DNA from: an uncultured Oscillospiraceae bacterium
GTDB lineage: Bacteria > Bacillota > Clostridia > Oscillospirales > Oscillospiraceae
Assembly (NCBI GenBank): GCA_910587785.1
Contig: CAJUOA010000018.1
Span: 1-36,723, forward strand
Reading direction: 5' to 3'
Length of the DNA stretch: 36,723 nucleotides
The notes under the pieces were generated by a model. That model worked only from the letters and a program-made list of their open reading frames with translations, was not told the origin of the DNA and did no database searches. How positions within the stretch are numbered: the stretch's first letter is position 1; every line of letters starts with the position of its first letter. The translations under genes were made by a program, and so were the position numbers. Below are positions 24,503-31,984 of the stretch, piece by piece.

Positions 24503-25021
24503 TCAGTTTGTTTTCAGCCGGTCCAAAATCCAAAATATGACCGGCCTGAAAATCACATAAAAGCCATATCCGAGGACCCCGCCGGTCACATTTGTTATGA
24601 TATCCGTGATATCCGAAGACCGGGTCCCGTTGATAAGCGGCTGTATCAGCTCAATTCCCAGGCTCATCAAAAAGCAGAAGAATACCGTCCTGCCGAATTT
24701 GCCGCCTCCCTTCCGGGTCAGCGGGAACAGGAACCCAAATGGCATCGTCATGATAACATTCAATGCGACCTGCCTTAAAAAATCGCCTCTCCCCGCCAAG
24801 ACGTCGATAAACGGCTCCAAATTCATGGGTTCATAGGGGTGGTTCAGCACAAACGGAAGCGATGTTATGACCGGCATCAAGGTGAAATAGAGCACAAAAG
24901 AGAGATAAACATACATCAGGGTGTTGACAAGCAGGACATCTTTTCCCCTGCTTCTCCACTTGCGGAATAAAACGCGGACATATAAGAGCGCCAAAGCCCC
25001 GAAGTCGATCCAATACTTCAT
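24503..25021 (-). CDS. VanZ-like membrane protein
   Basis: A 172-residue protein with four to five membrane segments. The VanZ-family signature is visible: NVIMTMPFGFLFPL, a middle helix ending IELIQPLI, and RSSDITDIITNVTGGVLGYG. In the Enterococcus teicoplanin-resistance cluster VanZ lowers teicoplanin susceptibility by an unknown route, but most homologues are of unknown role. ATG at 25021 after AAGGAG. It sits between the VOC gene and the acetyltransferase in one transcript. Confidence 0.85.
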   Translation of the reverse strand: MKYWIDFGALALLYVRVLFRKWRSRGKDVLLVNTLMYVYLSFVLYFTLMPVITSLPFVLNHPYEPMNLEPFIDVLAGRGDFLRQVALNVIMTMPFGFLFPLTRKGGGKFGRTVFFCFLMSLGIELIQPLINGTRSSDITDIITNVTGGVLGYGFYVIFRPVIFWILDRLKTN

Positions 25022-25034
25022 AGGTTACTCCTTC

Positions 25035-25421
25035 CTAGATGGATATCCACCAGCACACCCCGTACTTGTCGATCACCGTCGCACAGCAGCTGCTCCAGGG
25101 GAGCGCGTGGATCGGGTCGATGACCACGCCGCCCCCGCTCAAGACCCGGAACGCCTTCCGGACAACCTCCTCGCTCCCCATCTCAAAGACATTGAACGTC
25201 ATCGTCTGCCACCTGTTCCGGTGGACGGTTTCAATGTCGCATGGCTCCGCCGCCTCGGACACGGCGAGGAACGGCTCCCCGTTGACGGACAGCTCGCAGT
25301 GCTCATACTCGTCCCCGGCCGTATTTTTCATCTCCAAGGTCGCCTCCGCGCCAAATGCCTCGCAGTACATCCTGACCGCCTCGATACTGTTTTTCACATA
25401 GACCTGGGTGTAATTCTTCAT
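25035..25421 (-). CDS. VOC/PhnB-like (glyoxalase superfamily) protein
   Basis: A 128-residue protein with the paired beta-alpha-beta-beta-beta layout of the VOC superfamily, of the PhnB-like type (NYTQVYVKNSIEAVRMYCEA and a C-terminal VIDKYGVCWWI). No clear full set of metal ligands can be assigned, so it may be a ligand-binding rather than an enzyme member. The start is ATG at 25421; the longer frame to 25487 would read through the T-box terminator. First gene behind the T-box leader. Confidence 0.8.
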   Translation of the reverse strand: MKNYTQVYVKNSIEAVRMYCEAFGAEATLEMKNTAGDEYEHCELSVNGEPFLAVSEAAEPCDIETVHRNRWQTMTFNVFEMGSEEVVRKAFRVLSGGGVVIDPIHALPWSSCCATVIDKYGVCWWISI

Positions 25422-25445
25422 ATTCTGATTCTTTTCAACCTTCAA

Positions 25446-25705
25446 CAAAACGCGCCCCTGTCCCCATAAGAGACAAAGGCGCGTCAAAACCTCTGCGGTA
25501 CCACTCTTGTTGCCGGCAGTCCGGCCCCCTCGCGTGTGAGATAACGGTCACTGCCGGGCGGGCCTACTGGGAGATCGTTCAGCCGCCTGCTCCAAGGGGA
25601 TATTCCCCCGGCCGCCTCTCCGCCCTTCCACCGAAGCGGGCGGTTCTCTGTGCAGGCATCCACCGGGGTACTGGTCCTTTTCCTCGCATTTCATCCGGAT
25701 AATTA
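25446..25705 (-). promoter_or_regulatory. T-box riboswitch leader, isoleucine specifier
   Basis: Minus-strand leader RNA. The T-box sequence AGAGTGGTACCGC (plus 25495-25507) matches the consensus, with UGGU able to pair the ACCA end of tRNA-Ile. Before it lies a Stem I with the 5' AGTA (plus 25669-25672) and the 3' GAA of the loop-E turn, and a specifier loop GAAT-ATC-CCCTTGGAGC. The codon is ATC (plus 25599-25601), placed exactly as GGC is in the B. subtilis glyQS leader: GAA, one base, codon, ten bases to GAGC. The distal-loop AGAGA is present. A terminator follows (CGCGCC with GGCGCG, inner TGTC with GACA, then TTTTG; plus 25446-25483). The cognate target is probably ileS, four genes away. 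Fills most of the 357-base gap before the VOC gene. Confidence 0.9.
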
Positions 25706-25710
25706 GTATC

Positions 25711-25739
25711 ATAGTATAGCGTTTTGGGCGCTTTGTCAA
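25711..25739 (-). promoter_or_regulatory. Promoter of the T-box transcript
   Basis: On the minus strand TTGACA (plus 25734-25739) is followed after 17 bases by TACTAT (plus 25711-25716); a shifted TATACT (plus 25713-25718) also occurs with a shorter spacer. It reads into the T-box leader. Confidence 0.85.
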
Positions 25740-25778
25740 CCGGTTTTTCGCGGAAACAACGTAGAAATTTCCTCCGGT

Positions 25779-27029
25779 CTACAGGGGCAGTTTCAGCAAA
25801 AACCGCCGGATGAGGTCCAGCGCATTGCTCGCCGCGGCGGTACGCACCCGGTCCCGGCCCCGCCCCCTGCCGCAGGTGAGCTTCTTGCAGATCGTTTCCT
25901 CCGGCCCAGCCAGGGCCGCGTAGACCGTGCCCACCTCGTTGCCCCAGTCGTCCCTCTCCGGCCCGGCCACGCCGGTGAGGGACACCGCCAGATCGCTCCC
26001 GCAGACCCTCCGGCACCCCTCGGCCATGGCCCGGGCGGTCTCCCCGCTGACCGCGCCGTACTGCTCCAGCACCTCCCTGGGGACCCCCAGGACGTTGGCC
26101 TTCACGTCGTTGACATAGCTGACCACGCCCCCCCGGAAGACCTTCGACGCCCCAGGCAGGTCGGTCATACGCTTGGACAGGAGCCCTCCGGTACAGCTCT
26201 CCGCGGCGGCGAGGGTCAATCCCCGCTCTGCCAGCAGGCCGCTGACCACCTCCTCCAGGCTCCCTACGTCCACGCCGTAGACCACGTCTCCCAGGGTCTC
26301 GCAGACCTCTCGGACCAGGGGGGTGAGCAGCTCCTCGGCCTTCTCCCGGCTCTCCGCCCGGGCCGTGGCCCGGACCATGCACTCGTTGGTCTTGGCGTAG
26401 GGCGCCAGGGTCGGGTTCGTGAGGGTGGTCATGGGCTCGTGGAGGGCCTCCTCCACCGCGCTCTCCCCCATGCCGAACACCTTGATCTCGTGGCTGACGA
26501 TGACCCCGTCGGTGAGCTTCTCCAGATACGGCGCCGCCCGGTGCTCGAACATATACCGGCACTCGAACGGCGGTCCCGGGAGCATCAGCACATGGACCCC
26601 GTCCTCCACGAACGCGCACCCCGGCGCGGTACCCACCGGGTTGTCGAAGATGGTGCAGTCCACCGGCAGCATGGCCTGCTGGATATTGTTCTCCGGCATC
26701 TTTTTGCCCATTTTCGTCTGAAACCAGGTCTTTAAGTCCTCCAGAATGTCCTCGTGGAGCTCCAGCTCCCGGTGGAAGGTCTTGCAGATCGTCTGCTTCG
26801 TCAGATCGTCGTAGGTGGGCCCCAGCCCGCCCGTAGTGATGATGATATCCGCCCGGTTCCGTGCCGTCTCCAGCGCCTCCGCCAGCCGCTGCGGGTTGTC
26901 CCCCACCACCGTGTGGTGAAGCACCGTGATTCCCAGCGCACTCAGCCCCTGGGAGATGATCTGCGCGTCGGTGTTCGCTACGTTGCCCAAAAGCAGTTCT
27001 GTGCCGACGGCGATAAGTTCTGCGACCAT
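25779..27029 (-). CDS. cinA: CinA: nicotinamide-nucleotide amidohydrolase / competence-damage protein
   Basis: A 416-residue two-part enzyme. The N-terminal MoaB/CinA-like domain (about 1-170) has GGLGPTYDD (67-75) and acts as ADP-ribose-type pyrophosphatase in the family. The C-terminal PncC domain (about 255-410) has AAESCTGG (275-282) with catalytic S278, and cleaves nicotinamide mononucleotide to recycle NAD. The ATG follows GAGGAGG. The gene stands alone: repeat element B lies upstream, and the T-box promoter lies 40 bases past its stop. In Clostridia it is often near recA, which is not seen here. Confidence 0.93.
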   Translation of the reverse strand: MVAELIAVGTELLLGNVANTDAQIISQGLSALGITVLHHTVVGDNPQRLAEALETARNRADIIITTGGLGPTYDDLTKQTICKTFHRELELHEDILEDLKTWFQTKMGKKMPENNIQQAMLPVDCTIFDNPVGTAPGCAFVEDGVHVLMLPGPPFECRYMFEHRAAPYLEKLTDGVIVSHEIKVFGMGESAVEEALHEPMTTLTNPTLAPYAKTNECMVRATARAESREKAEELLTPLVREVCETLGDVVYGVDVGSLEEVVSGLLAERGLTLAAAESCTGGLLSKRMTDLPGASKVFRGGVVSYVNDVKANVLGVPREVLEQYGAVSGETARAMAEGCRRVCGSDLAVSLTGVAGPERDDWGNEVGTVYAALAGPEETICKKLTCGRGRGRDRVRTAAASNALDLIRRFLLKLPL

Positions 27030-27075
27030 AAATTTCCTCCTCGTGGTTACATGCTTCTATTCGATAGCCCCGGGA

Positions 27076-27380
27076 CCTCCCCGGCCCCGGACCCCGGGTG
27101 ACTTTTTGTGCGGACAAAAAGTCACCAAAAAACCGCTTAAGAAACGTAGTTTCTTAAGAATCTTCCTTGATTACGGGGGTTTTTTGGTTACGCTACGACC
27201 TGGTAGTCTCCATTTCCTCAATCACTTCCCTGGGCCGATGCCGCTCGAATCGTTGGAACCACTCCCCAGCCCTTTGGTCTCCTTCGTTGGGTTCGCCTCC
27301 TAGGCGCACGATTCTATGGAGATACTACCGGGCCACCGGCACGGTGCGGGCGATACTGCCATGCTATACGGCACACCGCT
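27076..27380. repeat. Dispersed structured repeat element, copy B
   Basis: Second copy of the element at 20624-20926, same orientation, filling most of the 378-base gap between the GNAT gene and cinA. Hairpin 1 is at 27097-27126 with loop GCGG; hairpin 2 is at 27136-27158 with loop GTA. Both loops are the exact reverse complements of those in copy A, while the stems are identical. GGTAGTCTCCAT and ATGGAGATACTACC lie about 130 bases apart and can pair. There is a net two-base length difference from copy A, located beyond the internal CGCCTCCTA. On the minus strand hairpin 2 is followed by CGGTTTTTT and may end the GNAT transcript. Confidence 0.85.
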
Positions 27381-27407
27381 GGATATCATCCGCGCCGCCC
27401 TCAGGCG

Positions 27408-28268
27408 TCACAGCTTCACCCGATAGGCCTGAAACTCCCCGACGCACCGGAATCCCATTTTATCCAGCACCTCTTTCTCCGGCCCGCCCACATCCACAAA
27501 GAACGTCAGCCACCTCGTCCCCTTCTCCTTCAACAGATGCAGCGCGGCGGTGAGCAGTGCCCGAAACGGCTCCGCCCGATACTTCCCGTCAGCAAACCCC
27601 AGCGCGAAAATCTCCTGGTGCTCGTTACTGCCAAACCCTGTCAAAATCACTTCTCCCGCTTCATCCCCCGTCCCGGTAATGAAGAGATGCCAATCCTCCA
27701 TCGTCTTCCGGATACGCTCACAGTTCCAGTACATTTCCCCCTGGACCCTGCGGTGAATGGCCGCAAACTCCTCAAAATTCTCCTCCGTCACCGGCCTCAC
27801 GCCGGAAACCTCCGCCGCAGGCTGATATCCGCTCAGGTCAAACAGATAATTCCAGGACCGTTCGATGCAGGGCTCGCCCTGCCCCTCCAGCCAGGACCTT
27901 GCGTCCACATTCTCCGCCGGAAGCCCCACGTCCAGCACCGCCCCGGGCCACCGCTCCCGGCAGTATTCCACAAACTCCTCCAGCGCCCTCCCGGTATCCT
28001 TACGGATACTGAGGCAGTGGACATGGAGATACCGCTCCCCCTCCTGATGCTGAAAAGCGATCACACCCTCCACAGTCCCATTTTCCTCAAACACCAGCAC
28101 ATCCTCGTCAGCCCGCTCCATCGACTCCCTGGTCCGCTCGACAAAATCCCCCTTCGTCTTCATCCCGTCGCAGTAAGTCGGATACCCCGACCGCGCCGGG
28201 TCCATCGCCAGCTCATAGGCAAGCTCAATACAGCGGTCAAACTCAGCCGCTTGCAAAATTTTCAACAT
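27408..28268 (-). CDS. Two-domain GNAT acetyltransferase of unknown substrate
   Basis: A 286-residue protein with two GNAT-like halves. The first (about 1-135) holds DVLVFEENGTVEGVIAFQ and a degenerate acetyl-CoA loop; the second (about 150-286) is of the GNAT kind with EVILTGFG, then IFALGFADGKYRAEPFRALLTAAL and the last strand. ATG at 28268 is preferred because GGAG lies six bases before it; a TTG at 28280 would give four more residues. It follows thiI by 13 bases and is probably co-transcribed with it. Substrate cannot be told. Confidence 0.8.
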   Translation of the reverse strand: MLKILQAAEFDRCIELAYELAMDPARSGYPTYCDGMKTKGDFVERTRESMERADEDVLVFEENGTVEGVIAFQHQEGERYLHVHCLSIRKDTGRALEEFVEYCRERWPGAVLDVGLPAENVDARSWLEGQGEPCIERSWNYLFDLSGYQPAAEVSGVRPVTEENFEEFAAIHRRVQGEMYWNCERIRKTMEDWHLFITGTGDEAGEVILTGFGSNEHQEIFALGFADGKYRAEPFRALLTAALHLLKEKGTRWLTFFVDVGGPEKEVLDKMGFRCVGEFQAYRVKL

Positions 28269-28281
28269 AGGCTTCTCCAAA

Positions 28282-29454
28282 TTACACAGAAATTGTAATT
28301 CTCTCTACTCCTGCCAAGGCCCGTTCCACCAGTCCGTCAATGTCAAGAGCCTTCTCATACTCCAACACATCCGCCAGCACCGGGTGCGTCCTTGGATGCC
28401 TGGGCGTAAAGACGGTACAGCAGTCCTCATAGGGCAGAATCGACGTCTCAAACGTCCCGATCTGCCGCGCTAAGCGCACAATCTCCGCCTTATCCATCCC
28501 AATCACCGGCCGCAGAACCGGCATCGTACACACCTGGTCCGACACCGTCAGCGCGTCCATGGTCTGACTCGCCACCTGTCCCAGACTCTCCCCCGTGACC
28601 AGCGCCTTCGCCCCGGTCCGCGCCGCCACGCCCTGGGCAAGACGCATCATGAACCGCCGCATGATGAGGGTAAAATGGTCCTCCGGACAGTTGGCCCGTA
28701 TCGCCTCCTGGATCTCCGTAAACGGCACCACATGGAGCTTCATCCGCCCGCACCAGGGGGCTAAGAGCTTCGCCAGCGCGACGACTTTTTCCTTCGCCTG
28801 CACCGACGTATACGGCGGGCTGTAGAAGTGGACCAGCTCCAGCTTCACCCCCCGCTTCGCGATCATATGACACGCCACCGGACTGTCGATACCCCCGGAG
28901 AGCAAACTCACCGCCGTGCCCCCCATACCCGTAGGCAGTCCCCCCGCCCCCGGCTGACTGGGGGCGTGGACATACGCCGCCTTCTCCCGGACCTCCACAT
29001 GGACGCACAGCTCCGGGGCGTGAACATCCACCTTCAAATGGGGATACGCGTCGTGGAGCAGCCCCCCCACGTACTGACTGATCTCCATACTGTTCATGGG
29101 AAAGTGCTTATCCGAGCGCCGGGTCTCCACCTTGAAGGTCTTCGCCTCCCGGAGCTCCTTGTCCAGATAGTTCCGGGCGCAGTGGAAGATGGCGTCCTTG
29201 TCCTTGGGACAGGGCAGGGCCCGGGTGACGGCGATGACCCCGAACACCTGCCGGCAGGCCGCAAAGGCCCCGTCCAGATCACACTCCGGCCCCTTGGGCT
29301 CCACATAGACGGTGCTCTGCTTGGAGTAGACGTGAAAGTCGCCGCAGTGCTGGAGGCGGCGGCGGATATTGGCCAGCAGCTTGTCCTCAAAGGTCCGCCG
29401 GTTCAGCCCCTTGAGCACCACCTCGCCCAGCTTCAGGAGGATCATTTCATTCAT
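28282..29454 (-). CDS. thiI: ThiI: tRNA 4-thiouridine synthase / thiamine sulfur transfer
   Basis: A 390-residue cytosolic enzyme that makes 4-thiouridine at position 8 of tRNA and can feed sulfur to thiamine thiazole synthesis. It has an N-terminal ferredoxin-like part, a THUMP domain (about 60-165), and an adenylating PP-loop SGGIDS (186-191). The rhodanese domain of the long E. coli form is absent, as in many Gram-positive ThiI. The CC pair in YEDCCTVF (about residue 344) is typical. It starts with MNEMILLKLGE. A cysteine desulfurase, often next to thiI, is not seen in the window. Confidence 0.94.
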   Translation of the reverse strand: MNEMILLKLGEVVLKGLNRRTFEDKLLANIRRRLQHCGDFHVYSKQSTVYVEPKGPECDLDGAFAACRQVFGVIAVTRALPCPKDKDAIFHCARNYLDKELREAKTFKVETRRSDKHFPMNSMEISQYVGGLLHDAYPHLKVDVHAPELCVHVEVREKAAYVHAPSQPGAGGLPTGMGGTAVSLLSGGIDSPVACHMIAKRGVKLELVHFYSPPYTSVQAKEKVVALAKLLAPWCGRMKLHVVPFTEIQEAIRANCPEDHFTLIMRRFMMRLAQGVAARTGAKALVTGESLGQVASQTMDALTVSDQVCTMPVLRPVIGMDKAEIVRLARQIGTFETSILPYEDCCTVFTPRHPRTHPVLADVLEYEKALDIDGLVERALAGVERITISV

Positions 29455-29502
29455 ATAGATTACCTGCTTTCCTATTTGGCTTTTCAGCCTTGTATGCTTT
29501 GC

Positions 29503-29525
29503 AGGGGCGGATGCTCTCCGCCCCT
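29503..29525. repeat. Short GGGGCG palindrome, copy 2
   Basis: AGGGGCGGA (29503-29511) pairs perfectly with TCCGCCCCT (29517-29525), five-base loop. It overlaps the stop codon (29524-29526) of the preceding DUF4129-type gene and lies about 50 bases before the thiI start. Same family as the elements at 20934 and 35412, with different arm bases. Confidence 0.7.
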
Positions 29526-30756
29526 ACACAGATTCTGCCGCGCTGGGCGTCTTCAGCTTTTTCAGCGTCCCCACCAGCCGCCGGAACCTCTGGTAGTCCT
29601 CCCGGGACACCTCCCCGGAGTACCGGGCCTGCTGGTACAGGTCCCGCAGGGCGCATAACGCCTCCTCGTCCGGGAACTCCGGCAGGGATTTCCGCCCCAC
29701 GTCCGTGCTGGTGTCGGAGCGCTCAAACTCCAGCCCCCTGTCCCGGCACATGCGCAGATATGCCCGGTACTGCCGCCGGATACGCCCGGCATAGGACCTG
29801 GGGCTGACCCGCTCCCGCTCCAAACCGGCGTCCAGGTCCCGGCGGAAGGGGCTGGACCTGCCAGCGCTGTCCGAATGGCCCCGGGACAGCCAGCGAAACA
29901 GCAGGACCAGCGCCGCCGCAGCCGCCACGATCGCCAGCGCCAGAACGATCCGCAGCACCAGCTCCATGGAGGCGGTGGGGAGCTCCAGCTTATCCAGCTG
30001 CTCCTGAAAGCCGCTGTCGTCAGAGGTGATAATGTTGGTGTTGTCCGCCATCTGCGCCCGCATTTCCATCAGCCACACCAGAACCGGATAGAGCAGGGAC
30101 ATAACGCCGCCGAAAATCATGGCCAGGCCCATCAGCAGTGGGAGAACAACGTAATTGTAGGCGCAGGAGAGCAAAAACACCACCGCCCGCAGGGCCCACT
30201 CCGACCCCAGCACCAGCGCCGCCAGCGCCAGGGAGGCCACCCCGGCGGCATTGATCGCCTGGTAGCCCGGCTGAAGGTAGACCTGGGCCTCGTGGCGCAG
30301 AGAGCGCATCAGCAGCACCGATGCCCCCGCCGCCAGGAGCGCCGCCGGGATGCCCACGGTCAGCACCGCCTGCATCAGCGTCTTGGCTGCGGACAGGAAG
30401 GCCACCCCGGCCCCCAGCGCCACGTTTCGGACCGCGTTGAACACATCCGCCTGCCGGTACCGGGAGAGCTGATAGTTGCCCGTCCACGCCAGATAGATCA
30501 GGTAGGCCAGCGCCGGCGCGGCGCAGACCATATCCGCCGGCGCCACCGGGAACACGTACAGCAGCAGGGCCGGGACCAGCGCCGCAAGCCGCGCCGCCTG
30601 ATTCCCCTGCAAAGCGGAGGAGAGTGCATAGCACGCGCTCTGGAGCAGGAGAAGCTCCAGAGCCAGCTCCCCGCCGAAGAGGGCCGCAAAGGTCCCGGCG
30701 GCGCAGTAGTAGAGCCCCAGATCCCCCATGGCCCGGAGAAAGTATAAGCTTGTCAT
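29524..30756 (-). CDS. DUF4129-type membrane protein, third of three tandem paralogs
   Basis: A 410-residue protein with about eight membrane helices in its first 240 residues, another near 268-290, and a soluble C-terminal DUF4129-like part (about 315-410: RIRRQYRAYLRMCRDRGLEF, then ALRDLYQQARYSGE). It shares LLMRSLRHEAQVYLQPGYQAINAAGV with its two neighbours. In TgpA-type proteins DUF4129 is the C-terminal part of a transglutaminase-like protein; here the transglutaminase core is missing. Genes follow each other by 15-16 bases. Function is unknown; the MoxR/DUF58 genes upstream suggest a cell-surface assembly complex. Confidence 0.8.
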   Translation of the reverse strand: MTSLYFLRAMGDLGLYYCAAGTFAALFGGELALELLLLQSACYALSSALQGNQAARLAALVPALLLYVFPVAPADMVCAAPALAYLIYLAWTGNYQLSRYRQADVFNAVRNVALGAGVAFLSAAKTLMQAVLTVGIPAALLAAGASVLLMRSLRHEAQVYLQPGYQAINAAGVASLALAALVLGSEWALRAVVFLLSCAYNYVVLPLLMGLAMIFGGVMSLLYPVLVWLMEMRAQMADNTNIITSDDSGFQEQLDKLELPTASMELVLRIVLALAIVAAAAALVLLFRWLSRGHSDSAGRSSPFRRDLDAGLERERVSPRSYAGRIRRQYRAYLRMCRDRGLEFERSDTSTDVGRKSLPEFPDEEALCALRDLYQQARYSGEVSREDYQRFRRLVGTLKKLKTPSAAESV

Positions 30757-30772
30757 CAGACGACTCCCCTTC

Positions 30773-31969
30773 CTAAGCGCGCCGCCGCTTCACCTGGTCG
30801 CAGAGCTTCCTCAGCCGGGCGGCATCCGACCGGGACGCCTGCCCCTGGTACCGGGCCCGGCGGTAGATGTCCCGGATATCCGTCAGCGGGAGCTCCGGCC
30901 CCAGGACCTGCACCGCCTGGCTGTTGATCTCCCCGCTGGTGCTGGAGGGGCCGAATCTCACCCCCCGCTTCCGGCAGGTGCGCAGGAACTCCCGGTACAG
31001 CCGCCGGATGCGCAGCACGGCGGAGTTCCCCAGCAGGGACCGCTGTCCCGCCTGTCCGCGCACCGCCCCGGGCAGGTCCCGCCGCTCCAGGGGGGAGGCC
31101 TCCGGGCCGCCCTCCTCGCGGCTTCGCCACCACCGGTAGATCAGCACAAAGGCCGTCACCAGTGTGATCACCACCGCCACGGCGATGAGGAGCTGGAGGA
31201 TGAGCTCCGGAGAGGCGGCGGCAAGGAGCTCTTCTTCCTCCTCTCCTCCATCTCCGCTGAATTCCTTCGGGTCCCATTGGTCCTCCGTGCTCCCGAAGTA
31301 GAGGAGCTTGGGGATCCAGATAAAGAACACGCCGATGAGCATCCCCGCAGCCGTGAACAGGGGGATGAACACGTACTCGTAGAGGTTTACCGCCAGGAAC
31401 CGCGCCGCCAGCAGGGTCCACTTCGACCCCAGCACCAGGGCACCCAGGCCCAGCAGCGCCACCCCCGCCGCGTTCCGCATCTGATAGCGGGGCTGGAGGT
31501 ACACGTCCGCCTCGTGGCGCAGAGAGCGCATGAGGAGCACCGATGCCGCCGCCGTCAGCAGGGCGATGGCGGCCCCCGTGGTCAGAAGGTAGCTTATCTG
31601 AAAGAGGGACAGCACCGCCGCCGCAGGCAGAACCACATGGTACAGGCGGTTGAAGAGGTCCCGGTGCCGCTCCCAGGAGAGCCGGTAGCTGTCCGCCTGG
31701 GCGAGATACGCCAGGTACACCGCGGGCGGGAGGGCCAGCAGGCGGTCCGCCATAGGTCCGGGCAAGAGGAGCAGCAGAAAACAGGGGAGCAGCGCCGCGA
31801 GCCTCGGCCCCTTCCGCTCCCGCAGGACGCCGGAGAGGGCGAAGCACGCGCTCTGGAGCAGGAGGAGCTCCAGCTGTAACTGTCCGCCGAAGAGGGCGGC
31901 GGCGGTCCCCGCCAGGGTGTAGTACACCCCCAGCTCCGACAGGGCCCGGAGGAAGTATAGGATGGTCAT
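30773..31969 (-). CDS. DUF4129-type membrane protein, second of three tandem paralogs
   Basis: A 398-residue paralog of the genes on both sides. Shared marks: an N-terminal LYFLRALSELGVYYTLAGT, the middle LLMRSLRHEADVYLQPRYQM, a membrane helix at about 258-280, and the C-terminal RIRRLYREFLRTCRKRG and DIYRRARYQGQ. A Gly/Glu-rich loop (about 236-250) precedes the last helix. No transglutaminase catalytic triad is seen. Substrate and role are unknown. It is closer to the third paralog than to the first by eye. Confidence 0.8.
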   Translation of the reverse strand: MTILYFLRALSELGVYYTLAGTAAALFGGQLQLELLLLQSACFALSGVLRERKGPRLAALLPCFLLLLLPGPMADRLLALPPAVYLAYLAQADSYRLSWERHRDLFNRLYHVVLPAAAVLSLFQISYLLTTGAAIALLTAAASVLLMRSLRHEADVYLQPRYQMRNAAGVALLGLGALVLGSKWTLLAARFLAVNLYEYVFIPLFTAAGMLIGVFFIWIPKLLYFGSTEDQWDPKEFSGDGGEEEEELLAAASPELILQLLIAVAVVITLVTAFVLIYRWWRSREEGGPEASPLERRDLPGAVRGQAGQRSLLGNSAVLRIRRLYREFLRTCRKRGVRFGPSSTSGEINSQAVQVLGPELPLTDIRDIYRRARYQGQASRSDAARLRKLCDQVKRRRA

Positions 31970-31984
31970 AAGGCACCTCGTTCC

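Noticed and set aside
16537..25021. A vancomycin-resistance cluster (VanY-like, VanZ-like and two-component genes within 9 kb)
   Set aside because: No VanH, VanA-type ligase or VanX is present. The VanZ-like gene belongs to the T-box/ileS series, and the kinase and regulator do not pair with it. VanY and VanZ homologues are common outside van clusters.
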